Positions 6,291-11,749 of a stretch of 13,286 nucleotides of DNA are shown here, one piece after another (the first letter of the stretch is position 1; each line of letters begins with the position of its first letter). Source of the stretch: Thermococcus sp. (GTDB lineage: Archaea > Methanobacteriota_B > Thermococci > Thermococcales > Thermococcaceae); NCBI RefSeq assembly GCF_027066465.1, contig NZ_JAMONU010000069.1, positions 1-13,286 on the forward strand. Reading direction: 5' to 3'. Below the pieces are notes generated by a model. It was not told where the DNA came from and ran no database searches. It saw nothing but the letters and a program-made list of their open reading frames with translations. The translations under genes and the position numbers were made by a program.

Positions 6291-6322
6291 GATAAACAGA
6301 CCTGGTTATCGGACTTTTTTCG
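6291..6322. promoter_or_regulatory. Interrupted dyad followed by a T-tract in the ABC/UPF0147 intergenic gap
   Basis: GATAA-A-CAG-AC-CTG-G-TTATC at 6291-6310 is an inverted repeat of 5+3 pairs with one mismatched step, followed by GGAC and six T (6315-6320). It could be an upstream operator of the ABC operon or the hairpin end of a very short plus-strand RNA started from the AT box near 6256. The rest of the 290-base gap (6180-6469) holds the two promoters and nothing else I can support. Confidence 0.3.
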
Positions 6323-6388
6323 TGTTCTTTTGGAAGCAGATTAGGGTATTGATGAACCTGTTTATACACTAAGGTTTCGACGATTGAC

Positions 6389-6404
6389 CGAAAAGCTTTT
6401 TAGC
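6389..6404 (+). promoter_or_regulatory. BRE/TATA promoter of the UPF0147 gene
   Basis: CGAAAAGCTTTTTAG at 6389-6403 has the classic Thermococcales BRE (CGAAAA) plus T-rich TATA arrangement, predicting a start near 6425 and a leader of about 45 nt. A second box, TTTATACA at 6361-6368, is an alternative. The ribosome site GGGGGTGAT is at 6458-6466. Confidence 0.6.
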
Positions 6405-6469
6405 CGGGAAGGTCTATGATAAGCCGAGAGGATTTTAGTTACAATTTTTTAGGATAAGGGGGTGATAGA

Positions 6470-6721
6470 ATGAGCGAGCTGATTCAGCAGATTGTGCAGG
6501 TTCTCAAGGAGCAGGTCGTTCAGGACACCGTCGTTCCCAGGAACATAAGGCGCGCCGCCGAGCAGGCCATAGAGGTTCTCCTCGACGAGAGCAAGGAGCC
6601 CGCGGTTAGGGCGGCCGATGCTATAGCCATTCTCGAGGAGATTAGCGAGGACCCGAACATGCCCATGCACACGAGGACCATCATATGGGAGGTTCTCGGT
6701 GCCCTCGAGCAGGTTAAGTGA
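6470..6721 (+). CDS. UPF0147 family protein
   Basis: An 83-residue, helical, acidic protein that I recognise as UPF0147, a small family conserved across Euryarchaeota with no established function. Landmarks are the VPRNIRRAAEQA segment at 22-33, EPAVRAADAIAILEEIS at 43-59 and MPMHTRTIIWEVLGALE at 64-80. It has a very strong ribosome site (GGGGGTGAT) and a strong BRE/TATA promoter, which predict high expression. It stands alone, divergent from the ABC operon and convergent with the aldolase gene. The sequence gives no catalytic motif; the regular helices suggest a small helical bundle, perhaps a binding protein. Confidence 0.9.
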   Translation: MSELIQQIVQVLKEQVVQDTVVPRNIRRAAEQAIEVLLDESKEPAVRAADAIAILEEISEDPNMPMHTRTIIWEVLGALEQVK

Positions 6722-6723
6722 GC

Positions 6724-6736
6724 CTTTGATTTTTCC
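6724..6736 (+). terminator. Probable U-run terminator of the UPF0147 gene
   Basis: CTTTGATTTTTCC lies 2 bases after the stop codon and contains a run of five T (6730-6734), sitting between the two convergent genes. Oligo-T terminators of this type are usual in Thermococcales. Confidence 0.45.
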
Positions 6737-6738
6737 GC

Positions 6739-7296
6739 TCATTTCCTGCTCAGGTACCAGAGCTTGGCGCTTTCTTCGACCAGCTCCGCCTTGTAAAAAG
6801 CTTCCTTCAGGCTTTTTCCAACGGTCACGATTCCGTGCTTCGCCATCAGAACCGCGTCCGCACCCTTCAAAGCTTCTGCCGTTACTTCCGCGAGCTCCTC
6901 GGTTCCCGCCGGTCTGAACGGCGCTATCGGGATTCTCCCGAGGTAGATTTCCGCCTCAGGCGTTATTATCGGCAGTTCGCCTTCGAGGAGGGTCGAGGCA
7001 ACTATCGAGTACGGCGGGTGGAGGTGGGCTATTGCCCTAACGTCCGGCCTCACCCTGTAAACGGCCAGGTGAAGCCTGTACTCGGAGGAGGGCCTAACGC
7101 TGGAGAGCTGGTTTCCGCTGAGGTCTATCACCGCCACCTGCTCCTCCGTCATCTCGTCCATCACAGCTCCGGTTGCCTTAATGAACACCAAATTCCCGAC
7201 GCGGACGCTCAGGTTCCCGCCGAAAGCGGCGGTTAAACCGCGCTCGTGTGCCTTTCTCGAGTAGAGGACGAGCTGGCGTTTTGCCGTTCGGGTCAT
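6739..7296 (-). CDS. Class II aldolase/adducin family protein (fuculose-1-phosphate aldolase-like)
   Basis: A 185-residue zinc-dependent aldolase of the FucA/RhaD/AraD fold. GGNLS is at 26-30, TGAVMDEM at 42-49, SSE with E72, the metal ligands HLH (H91, H93) and H154 in AKHG. These match the FucA pattern of one Glu and three His (E73, H92, H94, H155 in the E. coli enzyme), so catalysis is expected. It could cleave or form a phosphorylated ketose or deoxysugar; the substrate is unknown, and archaeal relatives act in pathways other than fucose breakdown. The ATG at 7296 is preferred over the in-frame GTG at 7305 because GAGGTGA lies 5 bases upstream of it and would be buried inside the longer version. 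It follows the zinc-ribbon gene after 5 bases. Confidence 0.85.
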   Translation of the reverse strand: MTRTAKRQLVLYSRKAHERGLTAAFGGNLSVRVGNLVFIKATGAVMDEMTEEQVAVIDLSGNQLSSVRPSSEYRLHLAVYRVRPDVRAIAHLHPPYSIVASTLLEGELPIITPEAEIYLGRIPIAPFRPAGTEELAEVTAEALKGADAVLMAKHGIVTVGKSLKEAFYKAELVEESAKLWYLSRK

Positions 7297-7301
7297 GAGA
7301 A

Positions 7302-7868
7302 TCACCTCACCTTAACACCGTAGCCGCAGTCCAGACAGAGGGCCTTTTCCCCGCGCCACGCGAGCTCACCGCCGCAGAGGGGGCACGTGTCGAGGTTTCC
7401 AGTATCTTTCCAGCGCTCGAAGGTTTCTCTGTCGATGACTAGGTAGACGCCGTCCTTTTCCACTTCAAAGTCCCCCAGAACGGGATTGCTCTCAAGCTCC
7501 CCCGTTTCCAGGTTCACTATAACAGGTTCGAGGCCGATGTTGCCCTCGTATTCTATATCGTTGGCCGGAAGTATCTCAAGGATTAGCGAGTTGAGCTTTC
7601 TGTCGTGGTACGCTATGACCTCAAGCGCGTCGCTCACCTCCCCGCTCGATGGGATTACATCAACGACCAAGCTATCCCTTGGGAAGAGAAGCGCCACAAC
7701 GTCCCTGCTCCTGAAGAGCGCCATTCCTTTTCCTGTGTAAAGCTCTTCAAGGCCGAGCTCCTTCAGAAATCCCTTGACTTCATCTCCGCTTGGAAGACGC
7801 TTTTTGTTCACCATTACGTTCATCATCCTCTTCGCGAGCGGGACCGCGACGGTTATCGGCTCTTCCAT
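7302..7868 (-). CDS. Conserved protein with C-terminal zinc ribbon, function unknown
   Basis: A 188-residue protein I do not recognise by name. The C-terminus is a clear zinc ribbon: C162-PL-C165 and C178-LD-C181, followed by GYGVKVR. The first ~155 residues are a mixed alpha/beta region without a motif I can assign; VVALLFPRDSLVVDVIP (57-73) and PVIVNLETGELE (115-126) look like strands. The frame is open further upstream through the tRNA-Tyr gene, but the ATG at 7868 is chosen because GGTGA lies just upstream and the extension would run antisense through the tRNA. It is followed, 5 bases on, by the aldolase gene, so the two are probably one operon, and the promoter seems shared with tRNA-Tyr on the other strand. 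Confidence 0.75.
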   Translation of the reverse strand: MEEPITVAVPLAKRMMNVMVNKKRLPSGDEVKGFLKELGLEELYTGKGMALFRSRDVVALLFPRDSLVVDVIPSSGEVSDALEVIAYHDRKLNSLILEILPANDIEYEGNIGLEPVIVNLETGELESNPVLGDFEVEKDGVYLVIDRETFERWKDTGNLDTCPLCGGELAWRGEKALCLDCGYGVKVR

Positions 7869-7891
7869 TTTTCTCACCGCCGATATTCGGA

Positions 7892-7907
7892 GGGAAAAAT
7901 TTATAAA
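7892..7907 (+). promoter_or_regulatory. BRE/TATA promoter of tRNA-Tyr, possibly bidirectional
   Basis: GGGAAAAATTTATAAA: a purine-rich BRE then TTTATAAA at 7900-7907, about 43 nt upstream of the tRNA 5' end, implying a 5' leader of around 15 nt. TTTATAAA is self-complementary, and no other TATA box is visible for the minus-strand gene starting at 7868, so this box may serve both directions. Confidence 0.6.
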
Positions 7908-7946
7908 CCTGCCCCGGGGATAATCCTTCGGGCTGGTCAGTGGGGT

Positions 7947-8024
7947 CCCGCGGTAGCCTAGCCTGGGAGTGGCGGCGGACTGTAGATCCGCAGGTCCCCG
8001 GTTCAAATCCGGGCCGCGGGACCA
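7947..8024 (+). tRNA. tRNA-Tyr (anticodon GUA)
   Basis: Cloverleaf folded by hand. Acceptor stem 7947-7953 (CCCGCGG) pairs with 8014-8020, giving the C1-G72 pair expected of archaeal tRNA-Tyr, with discriminator A at 8021 and encoded CCA at 8022-8024. U8 is at 7954; the D stem starts GCC at 7956-7958 and pairs with GGC at 7971-7973; anticodon stem 7975-7979 (GCGGA) pairs with 7987-7991; anticodon GTA is at 7982-7984; T stem 7997-8001 pairs with 8009-8013 around TTCAAAT. No intron. Confidence 0.97.
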
Positions 8025-8074
8025 CCAGAATTCTAAGCGCTTCTTGAAGTCCTTTTGGGTGAGAACTACACGGT

Positions 8075-8090
8075 TGTTTTTGGGATTTTG
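8075..8090 (+). terminator. Possible T-tract terminator downstream of tRNA-Tyr
   Basis: TGTTTTTGGGATTTTG contains T5 and T4 runs about 50-65 bases past the tRNA 3' end. A shorter T4 (8053-8056) is nearer. The remainder of the gap to 8166 is AT-rich and holds no gene I can support. Confidence 0.3.
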
Positions 8091-8138
8091 ATGCTTAAAC
8101 GACAGCTTGAAGAATGAGCTTTTAGAAGATTAGTGTGT

Positions 8139-8154
8139 TCAAAATAAAAAAGAG
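8139..8154 (-). terminator. Probable U-rich terminator of lrpA
   Basis: Read on the minus strand, TCTCTTTTTTATTTTGA lies at about 8138-8154, 13 bases past the lrpA stop. Six T then four T form a strong archaeal-style terminator between two convergent genes. Confidence 0.5.
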
Positions 8155-8166
8155 AATCCTTTAGGC

Positions 8167-8592
8167 TCACTTCATCTTCTCTAGGATTATCGCGGGGCAG
8201 ACCTTAAGGACGCCGTCAATCCTTCCTATTTTGTTTGAGATTATGTCAGACAGGTCTTCTCCGTCGCGTGCCCACACCTCGGCCATTATCATGTGGTCGC
8301 CGCTCGTGAGGTAGATGTGCCTCACGAAGTCGAACTCCTTGAGTTTGCTCGCTACCTCAAAAATCTTCTCAGGCTTGGTGTCTATTCCGGTTATGCTCAC
8401 GAGGTTGTAGCCGAGCTTTGCGGGGTCAACCACTATCGTGTACTGCTTTATGACTCCGGCTTCCTCGAGTGCCTTGACTCGTTTCCTAACCGCTGTCTCG
8501 CTTATGCCGAGCACCTTCGCTATCTCTGTGAAAGGGGTTCTAGCGTCCTTGGTGAGCATATCCAGTATAACCCTATCCCTCTCATCTAACAT
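8167..8592 (-). CDS. lrpA: LrpA-type transcriptional regulator (Lrp/AsnC family)
   Basis: A 141-residue Lrp/AsnC regulator: winged HTH at about 1-50, with FTEIAKVLGI and SETAVRKRVKALEEAG at 21-46, then the RAM ligand-binding and oligomerisation domain at about 62-138 (GYNLVSITGIDTKPEK, YLTSGDHMIMAEVWARDGEDL, VCPAIILEKMK). It closely recalls Pyrococcus furiosus LrpA, which represses its own promoter; this is from memory, not alignment. It binds DNA as dimers or higher oligomers. The ATG at 8592 is preceded by GGTGGTGAGG. It lies 62 bases after the RNA methyltransferase gene on the same strand and has its own TATA box, so it is probably a separate unit. The neighbouring amino acid importer may or may not be a target. 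Confidence 0.92.
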   Translation of the reverse strand: MLDERDRVILDMLTKDARTPFTEIAKVLGISETAVRKRVKALEEAGVIKQYTIVVDPAKLGYNLVSITGIDTKPEKIFEVASKLKEFDFVRHIYLTSGDHMIMAEVWARDGEDLSDIISNKIGRIDGVLKVCPAIILEKMK

Positions 8593-8606
8593 ATCCTCAC
8601 CACCTA

Positions 8607-8616
8607 AGTTCTAACT
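8607..8616 (-). promoter_or_regulatory. Small dyad at the predicted lrpA start site (candidate autoregulatory site)
   Basis: AGTT-CT-AACT is an inverted repeat with exact 4-base arms, placed where transcription should begin. P. furiosus LrpA is known to bind over its own start region, which gives this weak dyad some meaning. Confidence 0.3.
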
Positions 8617-8629
8617 ACGCACCAATCCT

Positions 8630-8640
8630 TTATTAAGGTA
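8630..8640 (-). promoter_or_regulatory. Predicted TATA box of lrpA
   Basis: On the minus strand CTTAATAAAGG is centred near 8635, giving a start near 8609 and a leader of about 17 nt that contains the ribosome site. Confidence 0.5.
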
Positions 8641-8654
8641 TCGGTCTTTTGAGT

Positions 8655-9911
8655 TTAAACATCAAACCTGCTCAACCCAACGACGGCCTCGACGTGGGGT
8701 GTGTGCGGGAACATATCAAGGCCAACGGCGTGTTCAACCCTGTATTTCTCCTTCAGCTTGTAAAGGTTTTCGGAGAGCGTTTTCGGGTTGCACGATACGT
8801 AAATTAGCCTCTCCGGTTCGTCTTTTAAGATTTTCCGGATTAGCTTCGGATGGAGGCCCGCCCTCGGCGGGTCGACTATCACGGTGTCGTATTTTGACAG
8901 GTCCCCCACGTCCCTATCGCTCCCCACCCTGAACTGGGCGCTTACCCCGTTCAGCTCGGCGTTCTTGTTGGCCATTTCAACAGCGAAGGGGTTAATCTCG
9001 ACACCTTCAACGGCAAAGCCCCTCTTGGCGAGGTAAACCCCGAAGGTGCCAACTCCAGAGTACAGGTCGAGAACCCTCTCCCCTTCAACGAGCTTTTCCA
9101 CTTCCCTGAGCAGGTTTACCGCCTGATGGCTGTTCGTCTGGAAGAAGCTGTTGGGGTGAATGAGGTACACCACGTCCTCAAGCCTCTCGCGGATGAAGGG
9201 ACTGCCCCAGAAGCGCTCGACGTCGCCGTAGGAAACGTCGCTATCGCTCCTGTTAACGCTCCAGTAGAGCGATGTCGCGAAGGGGAAGTAGTCGGGGAAC
9301 GACTCCGGGAGCGTTCCTTCCTTCGTCACGAGGTTCACCATGAGCTCGCCGGTAAATTTCCCCTCACGGATTACTACGTATCTCAAAAACCCCCTATTCT
9401 TTCTCATGTCGTAGAGTGAAAGTCCCTCGTCCTCTATGAACTCCCTCAGGGCCTTCAGGACTTTTCCGCTGGTCCCCCCAAAGACCGGGCATTCGGCTAT
9501 GTCGACCGCCTCCCACCACGTCCCGTAGCGCCTGAACCCTATTCCTGTTGTCGAAATGACGATATCAATTCTGTTTCTGTGGCCGTATATCTTCGGTGAA
9601 GGTATAACATTGACATTAAGACCGAGATACTTTGAGAGCTTTGATGCCTTGAAGCGGAGCTGTTCCTCATATGGCAGGTGCTGGAGCAGACAGCCGCCGC
9701 ACCTCCCGAAGTAGGGGCATTCCGGCTCGACTCGGATTGGTGAGGGTTCGATTAGCTTAAAGTCGGTCGCTATGAGCTTTTTCTTTTTCCTCCTCCACCT
9801 TCTGACCTCGACCACGTCGCCCGGCGCGGTGTGGGGAACGAGAATCGTCCGGTTGCCCTCCCTCAGGATTCCAAGGCCCTCATCACTGAGTCCCTCTACG
9901 GTGCCCATCAT
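8655..9911 (-). CDS. RNA m5U methyltransferase, TrmA/RumA family with TRAM domain
   Basis: A SAM-dependent enzyme that methylates C5 of uridine in RNA (23S rRNA or tRNA U54). With the start at 9911 it is 418 residues: TRAM RNA-binding domain about 1-55, Fe-S cluster cysteines C65, C71, C74 (CPYFGRCGGC) and C141, an RNA-recognition middle, Q258 in FFQTN, SAM motif LDLYSGVGTFG at 282-292, DPPR at 347-350, catalytic nucleophile C374 in SCNP, and the general base E408 in PHVE. The frame continues to an ATG at 9959 and a TTG at 9974, but the ATG at 9911 is preferred: a strong TATA box (GGTTTATAAGCC) at about 9932-9943 lies inside the extension and would start transcription near 9911, and the TRAM domain begins here. 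Which RNA is modified cannot be told by eye; Thermococcales have more than one paralogue. Confidence 0.88.
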   Translation of the reverse strand: MMGTVEGLSDEGLGILREGNRTILVPHTAPGDVVEVRRWRRKKKKLIATDFKLIEPSPIRVEPECPYFGRCGGCLLQHLPYEEQLRFKASKLSKYLGLNVNVIPSPKIYGHRNRIDIVISTTGIGFRRYGTWWEAVDIAECPVFGGTSGKVLKALREFIEDEGLSLYDMRKNRGFLRYVVIREGKFTGELMVNLVTKEGTLPESFPDYFPFATSLYWSVNRSDSDVSYGDVERFWGSPFIRERLEDVVYLIHPNSFFQTNSHQAVNLLREVEKLVEGERVLDLYSGVGTFGVYLAKRGFAVEGVEINPFAVEMANKNAELNGVSAQFRVGSDRDVGDLSKYDTVIVDPPRAGLHPKLIRKILKDEPERLIYVSCNPKTLSENLYKLKEKYRVEHAVGLDMFPHTPHVEAVVGLSRFDV

Positions 9912-9929
9912 GGTCGGCGATGCTCTCCC

Positions 9930-9944
9930 CGGCTTATAAACCTG
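9930..9944 (-). promoter_or_regulatory. Predicted TATA box of the RNA methyltransferase gene
   Basis: On the minus strand AGGTTTATAAGCC is centred near 9937, about 26 nt from the ATG at 9911, implying an almost leaderless mRNA. It supports that start over the upstream ones. Confidence 0.5.
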
Positions 9945-9984
9945 CCCATTGATGGCCATTTGAACTTTCTCCAAAATTGTCCAC

Positions 9985-9998
9985 GGAAGGTTTATTTA
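9985..9998 (+). promoter_or_regulatory. BRE/TATA promoter of the winged-helix gene
   Basis: GGAAGGTTTATTTA: BRE-like GGAAGG (9985-9990) and TTTATTTA (9991-9998), predicting a start near 10020, about 12 nt before the ATG at 10032. Confidence 0.5.
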
Positions 9999-10031
9999 CT
10001 CCGAGAACGTACTACTATTGGTGCCGGCTTG

Positions 10032-10247
10032 ATGTTTGGGCGCCGCAAGGATGTTGTTTACAAGGTTTTGGCCACGAAGAAGAGGGCGGTTGCCCTCCAG
10101 AAGCTCAGCGCCGAGCTTGAAACCCCCGCCCCGGCTCTGCTCAAAACCGTTAAGGAGCTTGAGTCTGAGGGCCTCGTTGAGGTCTTCTACGGCCGCGGCA
10201 AGGCGGCCATCATGGTGAAAGCCAAGACGCTTGAGGACTACATTTGA
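10032..10247 (+). CDS. Small winged-helix DNA-binding protein
   Basis: A 71-residue basic protein. Residues 8-30 form a first helical part (VVYKVLATKKRAVALQKLS), 31-49 a likely recognition helix (TPAPALLKTVKELESEGLV), and 50-65 a two-strand wing (VEVFYGRGKAAIMVKAKT), the usual layout of a winged helix-turn-helix. The frame is open upstream, but the ATG at 10032 is chosen because the BRE/TATA promoter and a GGTG near 10019-10022 place the start there, and no domain precedes it. It is 47 bases upstream of the MinD-like gene on the same strand, so it may be its partner or regulator. I do not recognise a named family. Confidence 0.65.
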   Translation: MFGRRKDVVYKVLATKKRAVALQKLSAELETPAPALLKTVKELESEGLVEVFYGRGKAAIMVKAKTLEDYI

Positions 10248-10294
10248 GCTTCCCTCAATAATTTCTTTTAATCAAAGCATCCGGGGGTTAGGGT

Positions 10295-11107
10295 TTGGTA
10301 TCGATAGTTGTTACCGGCAGGGGTGGGGCTGGAAAGACCACGATGACGGCGAACCTGTCGGCCTACTTTGCGGGCCTCGGGTTCAAGACCCTCGCCGTTG
10401 ACGGCGACCTGTACCTTCCCAAGCTGGCCTTCCACTTCGGTATATACAACCCCAGAACCAACTTACACACCCTCCTCAGCGGGAGGAGTCCAAGGCTCCT
10501 CGACTCCATATACCGGGACGTGAGGACGGGCGTTGAGATTCTTCCGGGCAGTTCGAGGCTTTACGACGTTCTGAACATAGACCAGGGAAGGCTCAGGCGA
10601 ATCGTCAGGGAGGCCCAGAGGAGGTACGAGCTGACGATAATAGACTCCCCTGTGGGAATCCCCTTTGATACGATTTCCACGTTCCGCCTGGCCAAGTATC
10701 AGCTCATAATCGTTGAGGTCGAACGCGGACCGATTCACTCCTTCGGGAGGATGCTCGAGAACGAAGTCGGTAAACTGAAGGCGCTCGGTGAGGCCTACGG
10801 CCTTAAGGTGGGGGTGCTGATAAACAAGGTCCGCGAGTCCAGGCCCGTAGTTGACGAGCTTGTTGAGTACATTGAGGAGAAGGCCGGCGTTCCGGTCGTC
10901 GGCGTGGTCTCGTACGACCCGAAGGTTCCCGAGAGCCAGAACATGGGGCGGCCGGTTCTGAGCTACGCCCCCCGTTCAAGGGCCTCAAGGGATATAGTCT
11001 CGGCGGGAAACGTTATAGGCGAGTGGATTTTTGGGAAAAGAAAAAGGGGAATGCTCGAGAGGCTGGAAGCTTTACTTCGCTCCCTTCTTCCGTTCAAAAA
11101 GCTGTGA
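10295..11107 (+). CDS. MinD/ParA-like P-loop ATPase
   Basis: A 270-residue ATPase of the MinD/ParA (SIMIBI) class. The P-loop GRGGAGKTT at 8-16 is of the deviant type, but the signature lysine (KGGxGKT) is arginine, R9. Switch I/A' LAVDGDLYLPKL is at 33-44, switch II IIDSPVG at 115-121, and INK at 176-178. The last ~20 residues (GMLERLEALLRSLLPFKKL, 252-270) form a basic amphipathic helix preceded by GKRKR, like the membrane-targeting tail of MinD. The start is TTG at 10295: an in-frame TAG at 10289 excludes anything upstream and later starts would lose the P-loop; GGGGG precedes it. The 3' end overlaps pyrE by 36 bases in opposite orientation. Role (positioning, partitioning or assembly) is not known. 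Confidence 0.85.
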   Translation: MVSIVVTGRGGAGKTTMTANLSAYFAGLGFKTLAVDGDLYLPKLAFHFGIYNPRTNLHTLLSGRSPRLLDSIYRDVRTGVEILPGSSRLYDVLNIDQGRLRRIVREAQRRYELTIIDSPVGIPFDTISTFRLAKYQLIIVEVERGPIHSFGRMLENEVGKLKALGEAYGLKVGVLINKVRESRPVVDELVEYIEEKAGVPVVGVVSYDPKVPESQNMGRPVLSYAPRSRASRDIVSAGNVIGEWIFGKRKRGMLERLEALLRSLLPFKKL

Positions 11108-11629
11108 CACCGTCAGGAGGGGAACGAACCTGTAATCCTTAAGGTTCTCGGCGGCGCCTTCCTCCCGGTCAATGACCACAAAAACCGCGGCTATTCTCGC
11201 TCCGAGTTCTTCAAGAACCTTTGCTGAGCGGAGGACGCTCCCTCCCGTTGTAGTAACGTCCTCTACGAGGAGAATCCTGTCGCCCGGCTTCACTTCTCCC
11301 TCTACCAGGCTTCCGGTTCCGTGTCCCTTCGGCTTCTTCCTGACGATAACGAGGGGCTTCCCGGTCTCGAGCGAGAGTGCCGTTGCTATGGGAACCGCCC
11401 CAAGCTCCGGCCCGGCAACGCGGTCGAACTCTATGCCAAGCTCCTCTGCCTTCTCCTTCATGAGCCTAGCTATCAGGCCGAGCACCTCGGGTTCCGTGAT
11501 GAGCTTTTTGACGTTGATGTAGTAGTCGCTCTCCTTTCCGGACGTCAGGATGAAGTGCCCGAAGAGAACTGCTCTCTCCCTGAAGAAAGCCTCGATGAGT
11601 TTTTCACCCTTTTCCACAGCTACCACCAT
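11072..11629 (-). CDS. pyrE: Orotate phosphoribosyltransferase
   Basis: A 185-residue enzyme that joins orotate and PRPP to give orotidine 5'-phosphate, the fifth step of UMP synthesis. The PRPP-binding motif ILLVEDVTTTGGS is at 119-131, with the catalytic flexible loop KKPKGHGTG at 98-106, the FILTSGKESDYYINVKK orotate-site strand at 26-42 and GPELGAVPIA at 73-82. The ATG at 11629 has no ribosome site, but a TATA box (GCTTTTATAC, centre near 11652) predicts transcription starting within a few bases of it, so the mRNA is probably leaderless. It stands alone, convergent with the MinD-like gene and divergent from the PrsW-like gene. Confidence 0.95.
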   Translation of the reverse strand: MVVAVEKGEKLIEAFFRERAVLFGHFILTSGKESDYYINVKKLITEPEVLGLIARLMKEKAEELGIEFDRVAGPELGAVPIATALSLETGKPLVIVRKKPKGHGTGSLVEGEVKPGDRILLVEDVTTTGGSVLRSAKVLEELGARIAAVFVVIDREEGAAENLKDYRFVPLLTVSQLFERKKGAK

Positions 11630-11646
11630 CGGTGTAAATTCACCTG

Positions 11647-11658
11647 CGTATAAAAGCG
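11647..11658 (-). promoter_or_regulatory. Predicted TATA box of pyrE
   Basis: On the minus strand CGCTTTTATACG is centred near 11652, 23-26 nt upstream of the pyrE ATG. A short GGTG/CACC inverted repeat with an AT-rich centre (11630-11643) lies between it and the ATG and could be an operator. Confidence 0.55.
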
Positions 11659-11708
11659 TTGCCTCTTTAGAATTTTAACACATCCCTGTCAAAAAACTCT
11701 GGGAGAGA

Positions 11709-11721
11709 ACGCTTAAAAATA
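11709..11721 (+). promoter_or_regulatory. Predicted TATA box of the PrsW-like gene
   Basis: ACGCTTAAAAATA is centred near 11716, predicting a start near 11740, just before the ribosome site GAGGTGG and the ATG at 11750. Confidence 0.5.
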
Positions 11722-11749
11722 CCACTGCAGAAAGTTAAGAGGTGGTGGC

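Noticed and set aside
6345..6395. C/D box guide RNA suggested by TTGATGA near 6350
   Set aside because: No CTGA D box or second C/D pair follows at a suitable distance on either strand.
7869..8006. N-terminal extension of the zinc-ribbon protein through the tRNA-Tyr gene
   Set aside because: The extension would be antisense to the tRNA and its promoter, while the ATG at 7868 has a GGTGA site directly upstream.
8025..8166. Small gene or RNA in the AT-rich gap after tRNA-Tyr
   Set aside because: No start with a ribosome site, no open frame of note and no stable fold seen by eye; only T-rich stretches that fit terminators on both strands.
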